Origin: JBQLZO01 sp052168315
GTDB taxonomy: Bacteria; Planctomycetota; Phycisphaerae; Phycisphaerales; UBA1924
Length of the DNA stretch: 12,770 nucleotides
Assembly: GCA_052168315.1 (NCBI GenBank)
Contig: JBQLZO010000020.1
Location: 1-12,770, forward strand
Direction of reading: 5' to 3'
The position numbers and the translations under genes were made by a program. Of this stretch, positions 6,857-12,770 are shown one piece after another. Position 1 is the first letter of the stretch; the number at the start of each line of letters is the position of its first letter. The notes beneath the pieces were generated by a model. The model saw only the letters and a program-made list of their open reading frames with translations, was not told the origin of the DNA and did not search any database.

Positions 6857-6878
6857 CGCGGCCTTGTGCGTGGCCGCG
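6857..6878 (-). promoter_or_regulatory. Leader hairpin abutting the ribosome site of the 203-aa gene
   Basis: CGCGGCC (6857-6863) and GGCCGCG (6872-6878) form a perfect 7-bp stem with an 8-nt loop. In the minus-strand mRNA the stem ends one base before the GGAAGGAG ribosome site (6848-6855). Such placement could influence ribosome access; function is inferred from position only. Confidence 0.35.
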
Positions 6879-6978
6879 GACGGCGGTGTTTGGGCGTTTG
6901 CCCTCTGGTGGGGTGAGTATGCCCCGCGCTGGGTGGAATCCCGAGACGAGTATGACCTGCGAGGGTCGTCGGTGGTGT

Positions 6979-6995
6979 CGCAATCGGGGGGCCAA
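6979..6995 (-). promoter_or_regulatory. Sigma-54-like -24/-12 promoter match
   Basis: The minus strand reads TTGGCCCCCCGATTGCG. Against the consensus TTGGCACGNNNNTTGC it has GG and GC at the right spacing, with mismatches in the ACG of the first block. It would start transcription near 6968, about 125 nt before the 203-aa gene start at 6840. It lies in the only long gap among the minus-strand genes. The rest of 6879-7184 holds no gene I can support. A single match in GC-rich DNA is weak evidence. Confidence 0.25.
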
Positions 6996-7184
6996 CTCTG
7001 GGCCGAAGTTGTTGTTGAGACGCCACGAACGGGGCCCGGGGTTTCGTTGCGTGGAGATGTGGGCGTTGCGGGGTGTGAGGGGGGTTTGGCGGCGGGACAT
7101 GTGGCGGACTGGGTGGCGCGGGGTGAGTGGCGGGGTGGCGTTTTCGCCGTGCGGGGGTGCGGATCGCGTTTCGTTCTCGGACTT

Positions 7185-7895
7185 TCATGGGGTGTGCCCG
7201 GGTGCTTCGGTGGGATTGGGAGGCGGGTTCGGGGACGGATCGGGCGGCTGGGTGGTGGTGGTGGCGGCGGCAGCGCGCCTGCGGGCGCGGCGTTGTTCTT
7301 TGATGAGGAGTCGGACATTGCGTGCGTAGATGACGATGCCGGTGGTCTGGCCGAGGACGCCGACGATGTCCTGTCGCCAGACGAAGTAGGTGAAGAGGAG
7401 GACTCCGCCGGCGAGTGAGAGGTGCCAGAAGATCGGGGGGACGATGGATTGTCGTTGTCTTTCGGAGACGATCCACTGGAGGGCCATGCGTGCGAAGAAG
7501 GCGGCCTGGCCGGCGAGGCCGAGCGCGATCCAGGCCATGCTGGACCATGAGGTGATGTTGAAGATTCGGAAGAGGGCGTTGGGCGGTGTGGCGAGTGCCT
7601 GCTCGACGACGCCTTTGCCGAGCGCGTGTTCGGCCTGCTGGCGGGTGAGGATGGCGGAGGTCTCGCCGGTGCGCCAGAGGAGTCGGAAGGTGGGTTGGGG
7701 ATCGGATTGGGCGTCGGTTTGCTGCTCGTCCGCTGGGAGGACTTCGAGCGCGCCGCGCTGGTCGGCGATGCGGAGTTCGCGGAGGTATGAGCCGGGTCGT
7801 GGTTCGGGGAGGCCGGTGTGGGCGCCGGGGCCCGTGATGAGCCAGAGGGCGAGGAGGAAGAGTGCGGACATTGCGAGCAGCGCTTCCCACTTCAT
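7185..7895 (-). CDS. Lipid A biosynthesis N-terminal domain (LABN) membrane protein
   Basis: This is a 236-aa inner-membrane protein. Residues 1-22 form a first membrane helix (ALLAMSALFLLALWLI) and 25-115 a soluble, probably periplasmic segment with no family I recognise. Residues 119-197 are the LABN domain: WIALGLAGQAAFFARMALQW (122-141), SERQRQSIVPPIFWHLSL (144-161), YFVWRQDIVGVLGQ (170-183) and IVIYARNVRLL (187-197), i.e. three membrane segments with the family's QW.SE.....P..FW and Y.RN signatures. A basic then Pro/Thr-rich tail ends it. ATG 7895 overlaps the TGA of the glycosyltransferase by 4 bp, implying translational coupling and joint action, probably in envelope lipid or polyprenyl-sugar metabolism. 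The long frame continuing upstream to 8501 is a shadow of the glycosyltransferase. The exact biochemical role of LABN proteins is not settled. Confidence 0.9.
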   Translation of the reverse strand: MKWEALLAMSALFLLALWLITGPGAHTGLPEPRPGSYLRELRIADQRGALEVLPADEQQTDAQSDPQPTFRLLWRTGETSAILTRQQAEHALGKGVVEQALATPPNALFRIFNITSWSSMAWIALGLAGQAAFFARMALQWIVSERQRQSIVPPIFWHLSLAGGVLLFTYFVWRQDIVGVLGQTTGIVIYARNVRLLIKEQRRARRRAAAATTTTQPPDPSPNPPPNPTEAPGHTP

Positions 7896-8713
7896 GATGG
7901 CTGGCTCCCATGGGAAGCGGTTGGTGTGGGGGTTGGTGTGAGTTCGCGGGCGTGGTGTGTGGGTTGGCGGCGGGAGCGCATCCAGCGGATGGCGAAACAA
8001 TCGACGAGCGCGGGGATGGCGCGGCTCGCGATGCCCATGCCGTACTTGGTGTGTCCGGCGGCGCGTGGGCGGTGAGAGACGGGCATCTCGATGACGGTGT
8101 GCCCGAGTTGGCGTGCGGTGATGGGGATGAAGCGGTGCATGCCCTTGAACTGGAGCGGGAGGCCATCTGCGACCTGCGCGCGCATGAGGCGGAGGGAGCA
8201 TCCGGTGTCGCGGATGGTGTCGGCGAGCAGGAGGGATCGGGCGGCGCGGCCGACCGCGCTGCCGAGCTTGCGGATGGTGTTGTCGGTTCGGCTGGCGGAG
8301 CGATCGCCCTGGATCATGTGAGCGCCCTCGCGGATGAGCGCTTCGGCCATGGGGATGAGGTCGTTGGGATCGTTCTGGAGGTCGGCATCGAGCATGGCGA
8401 TGAATCGCCCGCGTGCGGCGCGGCATCCGGCGTGGAGGGCGGCGGACTGGCCGCGGGGATGCGGCGGGGGCGCTTCGTCGAGCGCGACGATGCGGAGCCA
8501 CGGATGGTGGTGCGCGAGTTCGATGGCGCGGGCGCGGGTGGCATCGGTGGATCCATCGTCGACGATGATGAACTCGAAGGTGCCATCGTGGTCGATCGCG
8601 GTAGCGGCGCGGGGCGCAGCGCCGGCGACCTGCTGGACCAGCGGGGCGATGTTGTCGGCCTCGTTGCGGGCCGGGGCGATGATGGAGAGGGTGAGGGATC
8701 GCGGCTCGTGCAT
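7892..8713 (-). CDS. GT2 family glycosyltransferase, DPM1/GtrB-like
   Basis: This 273-aa enzyme should transfer a sugar from a nucleotide sugar to polyprenyl phosphate or a related acceptor at the cytoplasmic face. The GT-A fold motifs are in order: IIAPARNEADNI (11-22), IIVDDGSTDAT (49-59), GQSAALHAG (88-96), the DXD-type metal site MLDADLQNDP (107-116), QGDRSASRTD (135-144), DTGCSLRLM (169-177), FKGMHRFIP (189-197) and SHRPRAAGHTKYG (213-225). These match the dolichol-phosphate mannosyltransferase-like subgroup. There is no C-terminal membrane helix; instead there is a Thr/Pro tail (about 250-273). It is the first gene of an ATGA-coupled pair with the LABN protein. It diverges from hutG over 106 bp. 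The sugar donor cannot be read from sequence. Confidence 0.92.
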   Translation of the reverse strand: MHEPRSLTLSIIAPARNEADNIAPLVQQVAGAAPRAATAIDHDGTFEFIIVDDGSTDATRARAIELAHHHPWLRIVALDEAPPPHPRGQSAALHAGCRAARGRFIAMLDADLQNDPNDLIPMAEALIREGAHMIQGDRSASRTDNTIRKLGSAVGRAARSLLLADTIRDTGCSLRLMRAQVADGLPLQFKGMHRFIPITARQLGHTVIEMPVSHRPRAAGHTKYGMGIASRAIPALVDCFAIRWMRSRRQPTHHARELTPTPTPTASHGSQPS

Positions 8714-8819
8714 GGGGTCATTCCACCGTACCAGTGGCGGGGTGTTGGCGGGGATGGGGTGTGCGGCGGCGGGCGGGCGGGTGGCGCGCCGGTGTTGGGC
8801 GGGTTGTTAGCATGCCGGG
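8714..8819. promoter_or_regulatory. Divergent intergenic region between the glycosyltransferase and hutG
   Basis: These 106 bp must contain the upstream signals for the glycosyltransferase on the left and, unless it is leaderless, hutG on the right. I see no strong -35/-10 pair. Neither start has a clear Shine-Dalgarno; GGTGGA lies about 10 nt before the glycosyltransferase ATG, and CCGGG directly precedes the hutG ATG. Confidence 0.4.
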
Positions 8820-9782
8820 ATGTCCGGGAGGATTGGTGAACTGGTTGTGCCCTTGGGGGATGAGGCGGCGGGCGGGGGTGTGGCGTTGCTTGGGGTTCCC
8901 GAGGATCTGGGGGTGGCGTTGAACCATGGGCGGCTGGGGGCCGCGGAGGGTCCGACGGGGTTCCGGCGGGCGATGATGCGGTACGGGGTGGCGTTCGATG
9001 CGCTGGGTCGGAGCGAGATGGGGGTGCGGGTGTGGGATGCGGGAGATGTGACGCCGGCAGCGCCCGAGGAGTTCGGCGATGGTCCGGAGTCGCGGATCGC
9101 GGCGCTGCACGAGACGCATCGGCGGGTGACGGAGCGGGCGCGGGAACTGCATCGGCGGGGTCTGATCGTGGTGGGGATCGGCGGGGGTCATGATCTGACT
9201 TTCCCGATGGTGCGCGCGTTGTCGCAGGTGGTGGAGGGTGCGGTGGGCGGGATCAATGTGGATGCGCATCTGGATGTGCGGGCGGAGGTGGGATCGGGGA
9301 TGCCGTACCGGTATCTGATCGAGGGCGGGCATGTGGATGCGGCGCGGTTTGTGGAGTATGGGATCGGAAGGTTTGTGTGCCGTGGAGATCACCTGGCGTG
9401 GCTGCACGAGCGCGGTGGGACGGTGGTGACGGCGGACGAGGCCTTGGGTGACCGGATGACGGTGGAGCAGGCGTTCGCGACGGCGTTGCCGCGGCACATC
9501 GAGGGCGGTCGTGAGGTGGTGCGCGATGGGTTCGTGAGCATCGATCTGGATGCGATCGATGCGGGGAGCGCTCCGGGCGTGAGCGCGCTGAACCCGATGG
9601 GGCTTCCGGTGTCGCTGGTGGCGCGGATCGCGGAGCGTGCTGGTCGGCATCCGGGGGTTCGGCACTTCGATCTGATGGAGTTGTCGCCGCCGCACGATGT
9701 GGAGGGGCGGACCGCGCGGGTGGCGGTGCACCTGTTCATGCATTTCCTTGCGGGCGTGTGCGCGCGCGGGGTGGCGCGATGA
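8820..9782 (+). CDS. hutG: Formimidoylglutamase (ureohydrolase/arginase family)
   Basis: This 320-aa cytoplasmic enzyme is predicted to hydrolyse N-formimino-L-glutamate to L-glutamate and formamide, the last step of the five-enzyme-free (HutG) histidine degradation route. The binuclear Mn2+ ligands of the ureohydrolase fold are all present: His124 in GGGHDLT, Asp148/His150/Asp152 in NVDAHLDVR (146-154), Asp242/Asp244 in SIDLDAID (240-247), followed by SAPGVSA and Glu287 in MELSPPHD. The length is normal for the family. Assignment to HutG and not to agmatinase or arginase rests on the next gene being hutI and on the DAHLDVR ... GMPYR pattern. The stop overlaps the hutI start by 4 bp (ATGA). 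The protein is strikingly rich in Val, Gly, Arg and Ala. Confidence 0.88.
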   Translation: MSGRIGELVVPLGDEAAGGGVALLGVPEDLGVALNHGRLGAAEGPTGFRRAMMRYGVAFDALGRSEMGVRVWDAGDVTPAAPEEFGDGPESRIAALHETHRRVTERARELHRRGLIVVGIGGGHDLTFPMVRALSQVVEGAVGGINVDAHLDVRAEVGSGMPYRYLIEGGHVDAARFVEYGIGRFVCRGDHLAWLHERGGTVVTADEALGDRMTVEQAFATALPRHIEGGREVVRDGFVSIDLDAIDAGSAPGVSALNPMGLPVSLVARIAERAGRHPGVRHFDLMELSPPHDVEGRTARVAVHLFMHFLAGVCARGVAR

Positions 9783-11104
9783 GCGATCGGGCGGGCGATG
9801 GAACGCGGTTGGTGCTGGTGGCGAACGCGCGCGTGGTGACGGCGGGGGGGAAGGGTGCGGGCGTGCGGCGGGGGAAAGCGCTGGGGTCGCTGCGGGTGAT
9901 CGATCCGGGTGAGGTGTTGTTTGAGGTTGGGGCGGAGGGGTCTGAGTCGGAGTCGGGGGGGGCGGCTGGCGGGCGGATCGTGGCGGTGGGTGAGTCGGGG
10001 TCTTTGGGGGCGCACCCGGAGTTGGAGTCGGCGCGGGCGGAGCGGGTGGATGCGGGCGGGCGTGTGCTGATGCCGGCGTTCGTGGATGCGCACACGCACG
10101 CGCTGTGGGCTGGCGACCGGCTGGACGAGTGGGACATGAAGCGGGCGGGGGCGAGCTATCTGAGCATCCTGGAGGCCGGCGGCGGGATCATGTCGACGGT
10201 GCGTGCGGTGCGAGCGGCGAGCGAGGAGGCGCTGGCGGAGCGGTTGCGCGAGCGGCTGGGGTGGATGCTGCGCGAGGGGACGATGGGCGTGGAGATCAAG
10301 TCGGGGTACGGGCTGGACACGGACACGGAGCTGAAGATGCTGCGCGCGATCCGCGCGGCGGCGATGGGGTGGGAGGGCGCGGTGGTGTCCACTGCCTGCC
10401 TCGGGCACGCGCTGGACCCGGAGGCGTGCGCGGGCGATGGCGGGCGGGAGTCGTTCGTGCGGGCGACGATCGAGGAGACGCTGCCGGCGGTGAGCGCGGA
10501 GTTTGCGGGGATCGCGATCGATGCGTACTGCGAGCGGGGCGCGTGGTCGGTGGAGGAGTGCGAGCGGCTGTTCGATGCGGCGCTGGCGCTGGGGCATCCG
10601 GTCCGCGTGCACACGGATCAGTTCAATTCGCTGGGGATGACGGAGATCGCGCTGCGGATGGGGGCGGTGTCGGTGGATCACCTGGAGGCGTCCACGCCTC
10701 AGACGCTGGATGCGGTGGCCGGTTCTGAGCGCACGATGGCGGTGCTGCTGCCGTGCTCGGGGTTCCATACGGACCAGCGGTACGCGGATGGGGCACGGCT
10801 GGCGGAGCGCGGGGCGGGGATCGTGCTGGCGACGAACTGCAATCCGGGGTCGTCGCCGTGCGCTTCGGTGCCGATGGCGGTGGCGCTGGGGGTTCGGTGC
10901 AACGGACTGAGCGCGTGGCAGGCGATCACGGCGGTGACGGCGAACGCGGCGGCGCTGCTGGGGATGGACGATCGGGGTCGGATCGAGGCGGGGGCGCGGG
11001 CGGACCTGTTGCTGCTGCGGCACCGCGATGAGCGGATGCTGGCGTATGAGTTCGGGGGGAACCCGGTGGAGATGGCGTGGTGCGGGGGGCGGTTGGTGGG
11101 GTGA
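9779..11104 (+). CDS. hutI: Imidazolonepropionase with atypical active-site residues
   Basis: This 441-aa amidohydrolase should convert 4-imidazolone-5-propanoate and water to N-formimino-L-glutamate, the third step of histidine degradation. ATG 9779 is chosen because it overlaps the hutG TGA; an in-frame GTG at 9758 lies inside hutG. HutI motifs: FVDAHTHALWAGDR (101-114, metal ligands His105/His107), GTMGVEIKSGYGLD (167-180), TACLGHALDP (205-214), VRVHTDQFNSLG (275-286, His278), SVDHLEAS (298-305), CSGFHTDQRYADG (326-338) and LATNCNPGSSP (350-360). Two usual residues differ: Gln281 replaces the Glu of HADE, and Asn353 replaces the metal/base Asp of TDxNPG. A roughly 35-residue insertion (about 28-65) in the N-terminal beta domain makes it longer than the usual ~405-415 aa. 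It is either a divergent functional clade or an altered enzyme. Confidence 0.9.
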   Translation: MSDRAGDGTRLVLVANARVVTAGGKGAGVRRGKALGSLRVIDPGEVLFEVGAEGSESESGGAAGGRIVAVGESGSLGAHPELESARAERVDAGGRVLMPAFVDAHTHALWAGDRLDEWDMKRAGASYLSILEAGGGIMSTVRAVRAASEEALAERLRERLGWMLREGTMGVEIKSGYGLDTDTELKMLRAIRAAAMGWEGAVVSTACLGHALDPEACAGDGGRESFVRATIEETLPAVSAEFAGIAIDAYCERGAWSVEECERLFDAALALGHPVRVHTDQFNSLGMTEIALRMGAVSVDHLEASTPQTLDAVAGSERTMAVLLPCSGFHTDQRYADGARLAERGAGIVLATNCNPGSSPCASVPMAVALGVRCNGLSAWQAITAVTANAAALLGMDDRGRIEAGARADLLLLRHRDERMLAYEFGGNPVEMAWCGGRLVG

Positions 11105-11154
11105 GGGGGTGGAGCGCGCTCGCGGGTGCGTGTTTCGAGTTGATCGAGGGATGC

Positions 11155-11337
11155 ATGCCCAACACCGCTGTTGAATGGAGCGCGGAGTTCCTCGGCGCCG
11201 GCCCGTTCGCTCGACTTCGCGGGAAGAAGGCGAGCGCGACGGCATCGGCCACGACCGGAATCGGCGTGGCGGATGGAGGCGCATCGGGGCGATGCTGGGG
11301 TCAGCTGGGAGTGACGGGGGCTCGGCCGACGGAGTAG
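11155..11337 (+). CDS. Doubtful small ORF (60 aa) downstream of hutI
   Basis: An ATG at 11155 with GAGGG at 11146-11150 opens a 60-codon frame beginning MPNTAVEWSAEFLGAGPF and ending TAG 11335-11337. It overlaps the 3' end of the ugd-like gene by 37 bp on the opposite strand. The base composition is less G-skewed than neighbouring noncoding DNA, and third positions are GC-rich, but I recognise no family. Its second half is low-complexity Ser/Ala/Thr/Gly. It may equally be noncoding. Confidence 0.2.
   Translation: MPNTAVEWSAEFLGAGPFARLRGKKASATASATTGIGVADGGASGRCWGQLGVTGARPTE
11208..11236. terminator. Hairpin in the convergent hutI/ugd gap
   Basis: CGCTCG (11208-11213) pairs with CGAGCG (11231-11236), and an inner CTTC/GAAG pair sits within the loop. 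It lies between two convergent genes (hutI stop 11104, ugd-like stop 11301), where a bidirectional terminator would be expected. No T tract follows on either strand, so termination is unproven. A 10-bp palindrome GAGCGCGCTC lies at 11112-11121. Confidence 0.25.
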
Positions 11338-12644
11338 TAGGTGATTCCGTGGCGTTCGAGTTCTTCTCGGCGGTAGAGGTTTCGGCCGTCGAAGATGACG
11401 GGGGATTTGAGGGCGGCCTTGATTTTGTTGAAGTCGGGGGATTTGAACTCGTCCCAGTCGGTGGAGATGACGACGGCGTCGGCGGATTCGAGGCACTGGA
11501 ACATCTCGTCGACGAGCTGGAACTGGCCGGGGTTTTCCATCTCGCAGTTGGGCATGGCGACGGGGTCGAAGGCGCGGATGTTGGCGCCCTCGGCCTTGCA
11601 CCATTTCATGAGGTCGATGGCGGGGGCCTCGCGGATGTCGTCGGTCCTGGGTTTGAAGGCGATGCCCCAGAAGGCGATGGTCTTGCCCTTGAGCCCGCCG
11701 AGGTCGGCGAAGTGGTTCTTGATTTTCTCGAAGAAGAGCTTGCGCTGGCGCTGGTTGACCTCGTGCACGGCCTTGGAGACGGGCATTTCGAGGCCGGACT
11801 CGTCGCCCATCATGATGCAGGCGAGGGTGTCCTTGGGGAAGCAGGAGCCGCCGTAGCCGAGGCCGGGGTAGAGGAACTGGGTGCCGATGCGCTTGTCGGC
11901 GCACATGCCCTCGCGGACGCGGTTGATGTTGGCGCCGTACTTCTCGCAGAGGAGTGCCATCTCGTTGATGAAGGAGATCTTGGTGGCCAGGAAGTTGTTG
12001 GAGGCGTACTTGACCATCTCGGAGGAGAGGATGTCGACGAAGATGAGGGGGTGGTCCTGGCCGCAGAAGGGCTCGTAGATGACTTCCATGGCCTCGCGGG
12101 CGCGGTCGTCCTCGACGCCGACGACGACGCGGTCGGGCTTGTTGAAGTCGCCGACGGCGGCACCCTCCTTGAGGAACTCGGGGTTGTTGGCGACGGAGAA
12201 GGGGATGTCGCCGACGATCTTCCTGATGCGTTCCTTGACGGCGAGGGTGGTGCCGACGGGGACGGTGGACTTGACGACGACGGTCTTGGGCTTCTGGTTC
12301 GGGCCGAGGGCCTTGATGGCGTTGGCGATGTCGTCGGCGGCGGACCAGATGTACTTCATGTCGGTCTTGCCATCCTTGCCGGTGGGGGTGCCGACGCAAA
12401 TGAAGACCATCTCGGCGTCGCGGTAGGCCTCGCCGGGGTTGGTGGTGAAGGTGAGCCGTCCGGCCTTGATGTTCTTCTCGATGAGTTCGGTGAGCCCGGG
12501 CTCGTAGATGGGGCAGCCGCCGTTCTTGAGTGTGTCGATCTTGCGCTGGTCGATGTCCATGCAGATGACATCGTTTCCGGTGTTGGAGAGGCACACGCCG
12601 GTGACGAGGCCGACATATCCGGTGCCGATCATGGTGAGCTTCAT
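11301..12644 (-). CDS. ugd: UDP-glucose 6-dehydrogenase (UDP-glucose/GDP-mannose dehydrogenase family)
   Basis: This 447-aa cytoplasmic enzyme is predicted to oxidise UDP-glucose to UDP-glucuronate with two NAD+. ATG 12644 has AGGAG at 12651-12655. The N-terminal Rossmann domain starts MKLTMIGTGYVGLVTG; FICVGTPTGKDGKTDM (81-96) and KSTVPVGTT (125-133) line the cofactor site; NNPEFLKEGAAVGDF (153-167) and SSEMVKYASNNFLATKISF (207-225, Lys212) are substrate-site motifs; the catalytic Cys268 is in GYGGSCFPKDT (263-273). The C-terminal domain has FWGIAFKPRTDDIREAP (325-341) and a Tyr-free ISTDWDEF motif. The length fits the family. It could act on another nucleotide sugar, but the motifs fit UDP-glucose best. 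It is monocistronic as far as the window shows, and its balanced amino-acid use contrasts with neighbours, suggesting a conserved, well-expressed gene. Confidence 0.93.
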   Translation of the reverse strand: MKLTMIGTGYVGLVTGVCLSNTGNDVICMDIDQRKIDTLKNGGCPIYEPGLTELIEKNIKAGRLTFTTNPGEAYRDAEMVFICVGTPTGKDGKTDMKYIWSAADDIANAIKALGPNQKPKTVVVKSTVPVGTTLAVKERIRKIVGDIPFSVANNPEFLKEGAAVGDFNKPDRVVVGVEDDRAREAMEVIYEPFCGQDHPLIFVDILSSEMVKYASNNFLATKISFINEMALLCEKYGANINRVREGMCADKRIGTQFLYPGLGYGGSCFPKDTLACIMMGDESGLEMPVSKAVHEVNQRQRKLFFEKIKNHFADLGGLKGKTIAFWGIAFKPRTDDIREAPAIDLMKWCKAEGANIRAFDPVAMPNCEMENPGQFQLVDEMFQCLESADAVVISTDWDEFKSPDFNKIKAALKSPVIFDGRNLYRREELERHGITYYSVGRAPVTPS

Positions 12645-12770
12645 GGCGTTCTCCTGCCGCGTCGGGCGTGTGTTCGGGGGAGGGCGAGGGTATGCCTTAG
12701 GGGCGAGGATATCGAGGGTGGGCGGTTGGGCGTGGGGGGCGGCGCGGGCGTGGGGGTGGGCGGGGGCGGC
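12645..12770 (-). promoter_or_regulatory. Leader/promoter region of the ugd-like gene
   Basis: It holds the AGGAG ribosome site (12651-12655) and a locally AT-richer patch around 12688-12712 in otherwise C-rich minus-strand sequence. I see no confident -35/-10 pair and no gene. The right edge of the window is G-rich noncoding sequence on the + strand. Confidence 0.35.

Noticed and set aside
6841..8166. N-terminal extension of the 203-aa protein to a start at 8166
   Set aside because: It would run through the LABN and glycosyltransferase genes in another frame. A strong ribosome site marks ATG 6840.
9389..11284. 631-codon open frame on the minus strand opposite hutG/hutI
   Set aside because: Its translation is Arg/His/Pro-rich with no domain, and the + strand holds two recognisable enzymes. 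Long antisense frames are expected at this GC content.
10699..12594. 631-codon minus-strand frame overlapping the ugd-like gene
   Set aside because: It is a shifted frame of the clearly identified dehydrogenase on the same strand, with Arg/His/Pro low complexity.
1..12770. tRNA or rRNA genes
   Set aside because: I saw no cloverleaf with a TTCGA-type arm and CCA-proximal stem, nor any conserved rRNA segment.

Overview
The window is a high-GC bacterial chromosome segment whose gene content points to a planctomycete, most likely of the Phycisphaerae/Phycisphaerales. The evidence is an SUMF1-like exoprotein ending in a PSP/PEP-CTERM-like tail (VPSPG, hydrophobic stretch, RRRR), directly followed by a secreted protein with a Cys-bounded dockerin repeat pair of the type common in that group, plus a lipid-A-N-terminal-domain membrane protein coupled to a dolichol-phosphate-mannose-synthase-like glycosyltransferase. 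This assignment is inference from recognised families; no marker gene is present.

Layout. 1-1114 has no convincing complete gene. It may hold the last 11 codons of an upstream gene, and it contains G-quadruplex motifs on the + strand, a duplicated ~170-bp module (224-397 and 636-805) and a run of three hairpins with identical geometry (484-595). 1115-4198 (+) is a two-gene exoprotein unit: an SUMF1-like PEP-CTERM-type protein and a beta-rich dockerin protein 15-18 bp downstream. 4222-8713 (-) holds five genes: a class-I-glutamine-amidotransferase-type gamma-glutamyl hydrolase (peptidase C26), two unrecognised proteins (329 and 203 aa), a LABN membrane protein, and a GT2 glycosyltransferase whose stop overlaps the LABN start (ATGA). 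A sigma-54-like promoter match and a leader hairpin lie in the 344-bp gap upstream of the 203-aa gene. 8820-11104 (+) is a histidine-degradation pair, formimidoylglutamase (hutG) and imidazolonepropionase (hutI), again joined by an ATGA overlap. 11301-12644 (-) is a UDP-glucose/GDP-mannose dehydrogenase family gene (ugd-like), probably supplying nucleotide-sugar uronates for surface polysaccharide.

How they work together: HutI opens imidazolonepropionate to N-formimino-glutamate and HutG hydrolyses that to glutamate plus formamide; hutH and hutU are not in the window. The GT2/LABN pair and Ugd fit cell-envelope glycoconjugate synthesis. The exoprotein pair is probably exported and surface-associated.

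Most notable: HutI carries Asn where the amidohydrolase strand-8 Asp is expected and Gln where the usual HutI Glu follows the metal-binding His; the structured duplicated noncoding module at the left end; a lower-GC patch crossing the exoprotein gene junction; and a G-over-C bias of the + strand that persists whichever strand is coding. I did not find a clearly new multi-gene system.
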